64,000 nt of DNA from Clostridia bacterium UC5.1-1D10 (lineage in GTDB: Bacteria; Bacillota; Clostridia; Lachnospirales; Anaerotignaceae), in contig BBZU01000013.1 of NCBI GenBank assembly GCA_001304995.1, forward strand, positions 1 through 64,000, given 5' to 3'. Shown here piece by piece: positions 45,626-53,888 of this stretch (positions are counted from its first letter, which is position 1; every line of letters begins with the position of its first letter). The notes below the pieces were generated by a model, which saw only the letters and a list, made by a program, of their open reading frames with translations, did not search any database and had not been told where the DNA came from. A program made the translations under genes and the position numbers.

Positions 45626-47241
45626 TTAAAAGCTATCGTTTTCTCTTTCCGCACATCTGCCAAACAGTTCCGCCAGATACCGCAGCCCATGGGTATAGCC
45701 TTCATCCCACTGGCTCCAGTCGAAACGGAAGCCCCAGTTGCCGCCGGCGATACCGGGACGGTTCATGCGGTGGCTGCCGTCCAGATTCAGCACATCCTGC
45801 ACAGGCACAATGGCAAATACGGCAGGAGAAGCAAAAGCCATACGGATGAAGTCCCATGCCACATCTCTGCCGTCTACGTTCAGATAACGGCGGTAATGGT
45901 CTTTTTCCGCTTCTGTGGCAGTTTCGTACCAGCCCGTGTGGTGTCGTTGTCGTGGGTGCCGGAGTACATGACGCTGTTTTTGTCACAGCTGTGAGGCAGG
46001 TAAGCGTTATTTTTATCGTTGCCAAAAGCAAACTGCAATACACGCATGCCGGGAAAGCCTGCTTCTTCTCTGAGAGTGCGGACTTCATCGGTGATGATGC
46101 CCAGGTCTTCGGCGATGAGGGGCAGTTTGCCCAGTGTTTTTTCAATGGTTTTGAAGAAGTCCATGCCGGGACCTTTTTTCCATTCCCCAACAATGGCGTT
46201 TTCCGCACCGAATTTCACTTCCCAATGGCTTTCAAAGGCACGGAAGTGGTCGATGCGCAGATAGTCCACGTCTTCCAGTGCCTTGTGGATGCGTTCTGTC
46301 CACCAGAGGTAGCCAGTTTTCTTGTGGGCTTTCCAGTCATAAAGAGGGTTGCCCCAAAGCTGACCTTCCGCACAGAAATAATCGGGCGGTACCCCTGCCA
46401 CAACGGTGGGGAAGCCCATGGAGTCCAGCTGGAACAGCTTCTGATTTGCCCATACGTCGGCGCTGTCATACGCCATGAAAATGGGTGTGTCCCCCATGAT
46501 GGAGATGCCTTTTTCGTTGGCATAAGCCTTCAGTGCCTGCCACTGGGTGAAGAACAGATACTGATAGAATTTTTCTTCTGCAATGGCATCTGCCAGCAGA
46601 CGTGTCCATTTTTTCAGGCTGGCTGCGTTGCGCTTGCGCAGTGTGCGTGGCCATGTGTTCCAGCAGGCAGATTCGAAGTAATCTTTCTGCTGTTCTTCTG
46701 TGAGAAAATCAATGGTGTCTACGGCAAAGGTGAGATATTCTTCTTCGTCAATACCTTTGGCACGTTCCGCACGGAAATGTGCCTGCAAAGCGGTGAACAG
46801 GGCGAAATCCGCCAGCCACATGTCCTGTTTTTCACAGAAAGCGGCAAAGTCCGTCTGCATATCTTCGTCTGCTTTTGCGCAGAATGTTTCATAAGCCTTG
46901 TGGAGCAGGGGCAATTTGTATGCCTTTACGGCGTCATAGTCTACCCGTTCCTTGTCAAAAGCCGGGATTTCTCCCAGATCTTCTGTGGTCAAAAGCCCCA
47001 TTTCCACCAGTTCGTCAGGACTGATGAGCAGGATGTTTCCAGCAAAAGCTGATGTACTCTGGTAAGGGGAATTGCCGTAACCAATGGGTACCAAAGGCAG
47101 AATCTGCCACAGGCTTTGTCCCGCTTCCTCCAAAATATCTACAAAACGGCGCGCCTCCGCCCCGAAATCCCCGATGCCGTAAACGGACGGCAAAGAAGTG
47201 GGGTGCAGCAGAACGCCGCTTTTTCTTTCTTCAAATAACAT
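45626..47241 (-). CDS. malQ: 4-alpha-glucanotransferase (frameshifted here)
   Basis: About 538 residues, GH77. Transfers maltodextrin segments. Motifs: GVLLHPTSLPSVYGIGDFG, YQSTSAFAGN, LRIDHFRAFESHWEV, IAEDLGIITDEVR and THDNDTTRGWYE. In the sequence the last motif shifts frame at 45937; one G added to a G3 run restores it and the C-terminus (VAWDFIRMAFASPAVFAIVP). Confidence 0.93.
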
Positions 47242-47453
47242 CAGAAATGACCTCCTTCTTTATACAGGGAAAAACTCCCAACTGTTTTTCCCAAAAACAT
47301 AAACCCTATTGTATCAGCTTTTTTTCGCCGTTGCTATCCGCAGAACTGCCAAATTTTGCTCTTTGTTCCAGCAAAAAGCAAGGATTTTTCCGCCTTTTCG
47401 GCAGACAATAACCATGCAGTCAGTCTGCGAAGGCAAAAAGGAGGCATACAATT

Positions 47454-47804
47454 ATGAAACGAATGGCAATTTGTGCTGTCACAGCGGCAGTGATGCTGGG
47501 CGTCACCGGCTGCGGCGGCAATACAGCAAACAATCTGGGTGCCACAGACGATTATCGGAATGATGTCTATGGCAGCAATGTTTATTGGGACGAAAGCTAT
47601 GGCGTCAATAATGGCGCAAACTGGGATCGCACCACTTACGGCACACCAAAGAGCACCGATACAGGCTCTTTTGCCAAAGATGTGAAAAATGGCGTGGAAA
47701 ACATGGCAAATGACGTGAAAAACGGCGTGGAAAATGTGGGCAATGACATGAAAAACGCCGTGAATGACGCCACAAATACTAACAGCAGAAACATGATGAA
47801 CTGA
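47454..47804 (+). CDS. Small lipoprotein with amphipathic repeats
   Basis: 116 residues; lipobox LGVTGC. The C-terminal part contains three imperfect 11-residue repeats, DVKNGVENMAN, DVKNGVENVGN and DMKNAVNDATN, predicted to form an amphipathic helix like those of LEA-type or apolipoprotein repeats. AAGGAGG precedes the ATG. It lies 18 bp before a TauE/SafE gene. Function unknown. Confidence 0.75.
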   Translation: MKRMAICAVTAAVMLGVTGCGGNTANNLGATDDYRNDVYGSNVYWDESYGVNNGANWDRTTYGTPKSTDTGSFAKDVKNGVENMANDVKNGVENVGNDMKNAVNDATNTNSRNMMN

Positions 47805-47822
47805 CCGAAGGGGGCGTAAGCC

Positions 47823-48179
47823 ATGGGCGAAAAGGGGAAAATACGCCTGACGGGGCTGGTGACAGGCTTTGTCAATGGGCTGTTTGGCAGCGGCGGCGGT
47901 ACCTTGGTGGTGCCTGCCATGGAGCGGTTCCTCCATGTGGAAACCCATAAAGCCCACGCCACTGCCATTGCGGTGATACTGCCTCTTAGTGTCCTTTCTC
48001 TCCTGATTTATTTCTGGCAGGGAGAAATGGCATGGCAGGTTGCCCTTTGGGCTTCCGGCGGCGGTATCATCGGCGGAAGAATTGGTGCCAAACTGCTGGG
48101 AAAACTCAGCGGCATGTGGCTCCACCGGATATTCGGCTTGTTTCTCCTTGCGGCAGCCGTCCGCATGGTGCTGTGTTAG
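47823..48179 (+). CDS. TauE/SafE half-transporter, N-terminal unit
   Basis: 118 residues with four helices and the family motif GFVNGLFGSGGGTLVVPAM, followed by KAHATAIAVILPLSVLSL. Corresponds to the first half of a TauE/SafE permease. Its stop overlaps the start of the second half. The two probably assemble into one transporter for sulfur-containing anions; the substrate is unknown. Confidence 0.85.
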   Translation: MGEKGKIRLTGLVTGFVNGLFGSGGGTLVVPAMERFLHVETHKAHATAIAVILPLSVLSLLIYFWQGEMAWQVALWASGGGIIGGRIGAKLLGKLSGMWLHRIFGLFLLAAAVRMVLC

Positions 48180-48564
48180 GCGTATTGCTGGCGGGGCTTC
48201 TGGCAGGCATCGTCAGCGGTATGGGCATTGGCGGCGGCGCATCCTCATTCCTGTGATCCTCTGGGTGACGGATGTGACACAGCAGCAGGCCCAGGGCGTG
48301 AATCTGCTGTACTTTCTGCCAACGGCAGCTGTTGCCCTTGTGACTCATGTGAAAAATGGGAATGTGGAAACGCCTGTGGCAAAATCTCTCATTTGGACAG
48401 GACTTCTTGGCGCTGCCGCCGGAGCTTTGCTGGCATTGTGGCTGGAGGGAGAACTGCTGCGGAAATTATTCGGCGGTTTTCTCTTTGCCGTTGGTCTGGC
48501 AGAGCTGTATAAAGGCGGAAAAAGGCAGACAACAGATGGAAAGGAGAAGGATCATGGACTATAA
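48173..48564 (+). CDS. TauE/SafE half-transporter, C-terminal unit (frameshifted here)
   Basis: Starts at a GTG overlapping the previous stop: VLGVLLAGLLAGIVSGMGIG. After GIGGGA one base (a C) is missing near 48240. Corrected, it continues ILIPVILWVTDVTQQQAQGV NLLYFLP, the second family motif. About 130 residues, four helices. The last 11 bases overlap the next gene. Confidence 0.8.
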
Positions 48565-48724
48565 GGACTTTGAAAAGCTGAAAGAACGGTTTTCACGTGC
48601 CAACACCGATGAGAAAGTATCGCTCTATGTGAACACATCGGGACTGACCAAAGACCAGTATCGGGAGCTTTTGGAAATGTACCCGAAGAAAGACTGGAAT
48701 CTGCTGGATCAGGCGCTGTGGTAA
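48554..48724 (+). CDS. Hypothetical 56-residue protein
   Basis: Reads MDYKDFEKLKERFSRANTDE, with a KVSLYVNTSGLTKDQYRELL middle and DWNLLDQALW end. GGAGAAGG precedes the ATG, which overlaps the TauE half-gene. Highly charged, probably helical and soluble. No family recognised. Confidence 0.6.
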   Translation: MDYKDFEKLKERFSRANTDEKVSLYVNTSGLTKDQYRELLEMYPKKDWNLLDQALW

Positions 48725-48732
48725 AAGATACG

Positions 48733-49022
48733 CTGTCGTCAAAGCCTCATTTCATTCAAGGCTTTGACGAGTAGACAGAGGTATAAAGCAGGGGTCAAGC
48801 ACTTTGCTTTGCAAAGCCGCCTACGGCGTCCCCGTTTTCTTCGGGGTGCAGAGTATCCATCAACTTAAAAGTCTTGAAACTCCTGCTTTTCCTCGTCGGA
48901 AGTGAATTCCGACTGCGGATTCTAGTTGGGACACGCTTCGTTTCCCAAGCCCTTCCGCGTTCTTGCAAAAATGATGTTATCTACACGCTAAGCACAAAAC
49001 CTCATGGTTTTGTGCTTTTTCT
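48733..49022 (+). ncRNA. Candidate structured RNA with terminator
   Basis: A serial set of stems in a gene-free stretch: CTGTC/GACAG plus GTCAAAGCC/GGCTTTGAC (48733-48778); a long-range pair AAAGCAGG (48785-48792)/CCTGCTTT (48882-48889) enclosing GCCG/CGGC and CCCCG/CGGGG hairpins; GTCGGAA/TTCCGAC; and TTGGGA/TCCCAA within GCGG/CCGC. It ends in AGCACAAAACC/GGTTTTGTGCTTTTT. No known RNA family is recognised. A decayed repeat is the main alternative. Confidence 0.5.
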
Positions 49023-49161
49023 TTTGGTATGGATTCTGTTTTTTATGGATATGCTTTTTTGTGACACCATGCCCCATGGATTTGGGTGGGATACATATTT
49101 CCATTTGACGGCATATCTGCTATAATAAAGCAAAACAAAGGAAGAAAGGCGGTGGCACGGC

Positions 49162-49464
49162 ATGCAGCTCATTGAAAACCTGTTTGTGGGAGAAAGTGTG
49201 GGAAATCTGGGTACAGTGGTTTATAGTCTGAAACGGGACATTCCTGTTTTTCGTCTGTACTGTCTGGTGTATTTTGCGGACAGAAACCGCATGGAAATCC
49301 TTTCCTCCAAAGAGCTGTTCACCAAGAAATATCGCAGCCGGAAAGGCATCATTGCCGGTGTTGCCATGGGACGGCATGAAGCCGTTGACCTGCTGTGCTA
49401 CATGCTGGAAGAGGCGGCAAAAGCCGGACGGGATTTGACAGACCCTTCGGCGTGGCTGCAATAA
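49162..49464 (+). CDS. Hypothetical 100-residue protein
   Basis: Soluble protein reading MQLIENLFVGESVGNLGTVV, with RLYCLVYFADRNRMEILSSK and a C-terminal helix. GAAAGGCGG precedes the ATG. Precedes the DUF1461 gene by 15 bp, so probably in the same operon. No domain recognised. Confidence 0.65.
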   Translation: MQLIENLFVGESVGNLGTVVYSLKRDIPVFRLYCLVYFADRNRMEILSSKELFTKKYRSRKGIIAGVAMGRHEAVDLLCYMLEEAAKAGRDLTDPSAWLQ

Positions 49465-49479
49465 AAAGAGGATGATGAA

Positions 49480-50197
49480 GTGAAGAAATTCGGTTGGCGT
49501 TTTTGGGGTTTGTGGCATCCCTTGCATTGATACCTGCCCTTCTTTTGACCTGTGTCCAGTGGCGTGTCAGCTCCATGGACTATTTCCGGGAGGAATACGC
49601 GAAATATGACGTTCTGGAACGGGTGGATATGGACATGGATGACCTTTTGTATCTGACAGAGGAAATGATGGCATATCTTTACGATAAGCGGGAAGAATTA
49701 CAGGTGACCGTTCCCATTGGCGGAGAGGAACTGCCTTTTTTCAGTGAAAAGGAAATCCGTCATATGGTGGATGTGAAAAATCTGTTTTCCGCAGGCATGG
49801 ATATCCGTAATGGCTGTTTGGTGTTTACCCTTGCAGCGGCCATTGTCATGTTCGCCAAGAAAAAAGGAAGGACATTCCTGCGTACCCTGCAGGCGGGCAT
49901 TGGTGTGTTTTTGCCGCCTGTGGTTTGCTGGTGGCATTGATGCTGACAGACTTCAATAAATATTTTACCCAGTTTCACCTGATATTTTTTGATAATGATG
50001 ACTGGATATTGGATGAGCGGGTGGACCGCCTCATCAATATTGTGCCCGAGGGCTTTTTCAGTGACACTGCCTTTTGGATTGGCGGTGTGTTTCTGGGGGT
50101 GTGCCTCCTGCTGTTTGTGGGAGCGGAAATCATCCTGCGCCTTTGGGGCAGAAAATACTTGACGGAAGAGAAGAATGGGAGCGTTGAAATCCATTGA
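49480..50197 (+). CDS. DUF1461 (TIGR01906-like) membrane protein, two frameshifts here
   Basis: About 238 residues. GTG start at 49480 after AGAGGATGA. Helix 1 reads FVASLALIPALLLTC, then the extracellular region YDVLERVDMDMDDLLYLTEE and DVKNLFSAG. The sequence has a T missing near 49502 (start to rest) and another near 49928 (PPVVLLVALMLTDFNKYFTQ). Four helices. Common in Clostridia; function unknown. Confidence 0.8.
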
Positions 50198-51288
50198 TTG
50201 GCGTATTGTTGTTTATATTAAAGTGCATAGGGATTCTCCTGCTGGCGCTGGTATGCCTGTTGCTGCTCATCACGCTTGTGGTGCTTCTTGCGCCCATTCG
50301 CTATGAGGCTGGTGGCGAGAGAACCGATGCCATCCGGGCAGATGGTCAGATAAAATGGCTGTTTGTGCAGGTGGTGGCAAGATGGCAGATGGGGGACAAA
50401 GAACCTTTTGTGGATTTGCGCATCTTCGGGAAATCCTTGCTGGAGAAGAAGAAGGCAAAAGCCAAAGCCGCAAGGAAAAAACGAAAGAAACCCCGTCCCC
50501 AGAAAGAGGGGGATTTGATTTATACCCGGGAAAAGGCAGCGCCGCCAAAGGATACGCCGCCCAGACCGGTCATGGAGCAGGAAGTTCCCAAAGAGGTTGT
50601 AAAAGAAGAAGTTATAAAAGAAGAAATTCCGAAAAAGGAACCTCCCAAAGAGGAAATCTGGAAAGAGGAAATTCCGAAGGAAGAACCTCGGAAAGAAGAA
50701 CCTCCAAAAGGAGAAATTCCCAAGGAAGCACCGGAAGAAAGTAAAAAAGAATCCAACACCGTCCGTCCCATGCAGAAAAAACAGGGCATGCGGCGGGTAC
50801 GTTTGGAAGATATTGAAGAGGAAAAGCCTGCTGAACCAAAAGCGGAGGACTTCCCTGACGATTTGGATGATGCCTTTTTCACCGGAGAAGATGGGGACGC
50901 AGAGGAAAAGAAAGAAAATCCCCTGTGGAAACAGCTTCTGGCGGTGGAGGACAAAAAAGACATTGCCAAAGCCTTGTGGAAATTCATCAAGCGTATGGCA
51001 AAGGGCATCCTGCCGGGGCACCTCATCATCAAAGGTACCTTTGGCACGGGAGATCCTGTCTGGACAGGGTATCTTCTGGCAATGGCAGGCATATTAAAAG
51101 GAAAATTCGGCGAAGATCTGGAAATCAAAGGGGATTTTGCCAAAGCCACAGCGGAAAACGTCGTTGTGCGGGTGGAAGGGAAAATCGTTCCCGGCTATCT
51201 CCTTTACAGCACACTGGCTTTTGCACTGGAGAAGCCTGTACGCCGTTTGATTATGACACTGTGGAAAGGAAGAAAACAGCATGAGTAA
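50194..51288 (+). CDS. DUF2953 protein with Lys/Glu/Pro-rich repeat region (YtfI-like)
   Basis: 364 residues, TTG start overlapping the upstream stop. An N-terminal helix (about 8-30), then a long charged insert (about 90-200) with repeats of the form PKEEI/PKKEPP, then a conserved C-terminal region ending near LAFALEKPVRRLIMTLWKGR. DUF2953 genes precede gerW in Bacillus (ytfI-ytfJ) as here. The insert is unusually long. Role in sporulation or germination inferred from context. Confidence 0.8.
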   Translation: MIGVLLFILKCIGILLLALVCLLLLITLVVLLAPIRYEAGGERTDAIRADGQIKWLFVQVVARWQMGDKEPFVDLRIFGKSLLEKKKAKAKAARKKRKKPRPQKEGDLIYTREKAAPPKDTPPRPVMEQEVPKEVVKEEVIKEEIPKKEPPKEEIWKEEIPKEEPRKEEPPKGEIPKEAPEESKKESNTVRPMQKKQGMRRVRLEDIEEEKPAEPKAEDFPDDLDDAFFTGEDGDAEEKKENPLWKQLLAVEDKKDIAKALWKFIKRMAKGILPGHLIIKGTFGTGDPVWTGYLLAMAGILKGKFGEDLEIKGDFAKATAENVVVRVEGKIVPGYLLYSTLAFALEKPVRRLIMTLWKGRKQHE

Positions 51289-51676
51289 AGAATTTGACAC
51301 TTCATTGGATGTATTATTCGGAAAAGTAGACGAACTGGTTTCCACGAAAACCGTTGTGGGAGAAGCCATTGTTCTTGGAGACGTGACACTGCTGCCTTTG
51401 ATTGAAGTTGGCGTTGGTGTTGGTCTGGGGGGCAAGGACTCCGGCGGTTCCGCTGGCGGTATGGGTGCCAGAATCACACCTTCCGCCGTGCTGGCAATCC
51501 AGAACGGCAGTGTGCAGCTCATCAACATTAAGAATCAGGATGCTGTCAGCAAGCTCATCGACATGGCGCCCGGCGTTGTAAATAAACTGAACTTCGGCGC
51601 TGTTTTCGGTCATAAGAAAGAAGAAAAGCCCGAACCGGATGTAAAGTTTGAAGAAGAATTGGTTGTTGAGGAATAA
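51281..51676 (+). CDS. gerW: Spore protein GerW (YtfJ) family
   Basis: 131 residues: SLDVLFGKVDELVSTKTVVG, GVGVGLGGKDSGGSAGGMGA, SAVLAIQNGSVQLINIK. Matches GerW, needed for germinant responses in Bacillus spores. Overlaps DUF2953 by 8 bp, so translationally coupled. Confidence 0.94.
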   Translation: MSKEFDTSLDVLFGKVDELVSTKTVVGEAIVLGDVTLLPLIEVGVGVGLGGKDSGGSAGGMGARITPSAVLAIQNGSVQLINIKNQDAVSKLIDMAPGVVNKLNFGAVFGHKKEEKPEPDVKFEEELVVEE

Positions 51677-51694
51677 AAAACTGGGGGGATACCC

Positions 51695-52890
51695 ATGACA
51701 AGAACACTCATTGAATATTATGACAAAGACGTTTTGAAAAATATCATGGGGCCGCTGACACTGCATCCCGATAAGGTGATTTTTCTTTATGACAGCGGCA
51801 TGCAGGATATGACGGCTTTCCGCGCCCTTCATACCTGCTTTAAGCGGCATATTCCCCATATTACATTGGAAAAATACCCTGTGGACATTCTGTCCATGGA
51901 TAAGATTTACCGCAAGACTGCCCAGGTCATCGAAAACAACGAGAATTGTTTTCTGGAACTGACAGGCGGTAGTGAATTGATGGTCATTGCCGGCTTCCGT
52001 GCCGGTATGGAAAAAGGGGCAAGGCTCATCCATACGGATTTGGTGCATAACCGCATCACAGACCTTTTGACAGATGAAACCGTTGCGCCTACGGCCACAT
52101 TATCTCTGGAGGACTTTGTGGATGCCAGAGGGGCATGCTTCATCGGCGAGTCCCATCGCCCGCCGGAACCGGAATGCTTTGACGCTATCTGGGAAATGGC
52201 GCGGTATCTCTTCCGCCATCTGGAGGAATGGAAGCACACATGCAGTTATCTCCAGACCGTAGCGGCAAGATATTTGCCCCACGAAGTCTATATGGACTCC
52301 AAAGAACAGATTTACATGAAAAATGGTAAAAAAACCTATCCCGATAAAGCCATTCTGAAAGAATTTCAGCGCTTAGGCTTTCTCAAAAATCTGGTCATGG
52401 ATGGGGAACGGGTGCGGTTTTCCTTCTGTTCCGTGGATGACCGCCAGTATTGCACAGGCTATGGGGTCTGGCTGGAACTTTATGTGTATATCGCCGCGAA
52501 GAAATCCGGCGTTTTTGATGATGTAAAACTAGGCACCATGATCGACTGGAATGCCTATGACGGCGTGGTGGTGGCTGGAAACGAAATCGATGTGATCCTC
52601 ATGGAGCAATCCCTGCCGGTGTTCATTTCCTGCAAGCTCCGCAGTGCCGATACGGCAGCTCTTAATGAATTGCTCATTGCCAAAAACGTGTGGGCGGCTG
52701 GTTCTCCAAAGGGGTCATGGTCACATTCAGCAGGGAAAAAGCCGAGAACAGCGGTACATATAAACGCGCCCAGGAATTGGGCATTGAACTGCTGGACGCC
52801 GGAGATATTCTGGCGGAGGATTTCCCAGCCCGTTTGGTTCGTGCCATCAAGGAGCATGACCTGGTGAGCCTGAAATGGAAGAAAGTATAA
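51695..52890 (+). CDS. Card1-like DUF1887 protein: CARF-like domain plus restriction-endonuclease-like fold (frameshifted here)
   Basis: About 398 residues. An N-terminal Rossmann-like CARF region (about 1-140) contains FLELTGGSELMVIAGFR, comparable with the N-x-TGG motif of DUF1887. A winged-helix linker follows, then a PD-(D/E)xK-like nuclease core: GNEIDVILMEQSLPVFISCK. The residue two before the lysine is Ser rather than Glu/Gln. At about 52690 a G3 run needs one more G to continue as GGWFSKGVMVTFS...RAQELGIELLD, ending at 52890. No CRISPR or cyclic-oligonucleotide synthase is present. Starts 18 bp after gerW. Confidence 0.82.
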
Positions 52891-52905
52891 AGGAGAAGTA
52901 CCTCT

Positions 52906-53493
52906 ATGGCAAAAAAGAACAACCGCAACACCAAAAGCCGCATCATCGCCGCCGCTTGGAAACTTTTTTACGAGCAGGGCTATGATGACACCACCGTGGA
53001 GGAGATCGTGGAGGAGTCCGGCACATCCAAAGGCTCTTTTTACCATTATTTCAATGGCAAGGACGCCCTTCTTGGCTCCCTGTCGGAACTGTTCGATGAT
53101 AAGTATACAGAACTCATTCCTACATTAAAGGAAGATATGCATTCTTTTGATAAACTCATGTACCTGAATCGGGAAATGTTCCGCATGATCGACAACAGCA
53201 TTTCTCTGGATTTGCTGGCAAGACTTTATTCTTCCCAGCTCATCACCACCGGCGAGCGTCACCTCATGGATCATAACCGCGTTTATTACAAACTCCTGCG
53301 GCAGATTACCGCCGAGGGACAGCAGAAAGGGGAGCTGCGGGACGATATTTCCGTCAATGAGTTCGTCAAGACCTATGCCCTCTGTGAACGTGCCCTCATT
53401 TATGACTGGTGTCTGTGCAGCGGGGAATATTCCCTGAGCAGATACGCCGCGGAAATGATGCCCCGTTTCTTGGGTGGCTTTCGAAAAGATTGA
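52906..53493 (+). CDS. TetR/AcrR-family regulator
   Basis: 195 residues. The HTH is at residues 8-55: RIIAAAWKLFYEQGYDDTTV, EEIVEESGTSKGSFYHYFNG. The ligand domain is helical. It starts 15 bp after the Card1-like gene, so the two may be co-transcribed. Targets unknown. Confidence 0.93.
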   Translation: MAKKNNRNTKSRIIAAAWKLFYEQGYDDTTVEEIVEESGTSKGSFYHYFNGKDALLGSLSELFDDKYTELIPTLKEDMHSFDKLMYLNREMFRMIDNSISLDLLARLYSSQLITTGERHLMDHNRVYYKLLRQITAEGQQKGELRDDISVNEFVKTYALCERALIYDWCLCSGEYSLSRYAAEMMPRFLGGFRKD

Positions 53494-53506
53494 ATTTCTC
53501 AAAAAT

Positions 53507-53548
53507 AAGCTGAAATCTTTTTCATACGAAGGATTTCAGCCTTTTTTA
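53507..53548 (+). terminator. Terminator after the TetR gene
   Basis: AAGCTGAAATC pairs with GGATTTCAGC, then CTTTTTTATTTTT. Confidence 0.85.
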
Positions 53549-53553
53549 TTTTT

Positions 53554-53888
53554 CTGCAGAAGATTTCTCTGCCGGAAATTCTCTTTTTTTCTGTCATTTT
53601 GTTTGTTTTTTCTTCAAAAAAAATAAAAATTTTATTTTTGTGCCGATTGTTTTATCTGTATTTTCGTCTAGTTATTTTTACTGTATTTATCATAAAAAAT
53701 TTGAATTTTAGTTAAAAATCGTATAGACTATATTCTATACTTCATTCTGTATTTCAGTCTAATTTGTTTTGTGGTATACTGCATGTGAATGTAAGACGAA
53801 AAGCCTTTTTTCGGATCGGCAACGGGAGGACTGACCCGAAAAAAGGCTTTTCTCTATAAGAAAGATATGTAAGAAAGGATTTGAGAAA
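53554..53888 (+). promoter_or_regulatory. AT-rich putP control region with two inverted repeats
   Basis: GTATAGA (53721-53727) and TCTATAC (53734-53740) form a dyad. A TATACT -10 is at 53774. A perfect 16-bp inverted repeat follows in the leader: AAAAGCCTTTTTTCGG (53799-53814) and CCGAAAAAAGGCTTTT (53836-53851). The last stem plus T-rich 3' arm could be an attenuator. Confidence 0.55.

Noticed and set aside
43657-45849. Plus-strand frame opposite asnB
   Set aside because: asnB has intact catalytic residues, a ribosome site and normal length; the opposite frame is Phe/Val-rich and has no ribosome site.
48874-49125. 83-codon frame over the candidate RNA
   Set aside because: It runs through several perfect hairpins and the terminator, lacks a ribosome site, and shows no protein-like composition.
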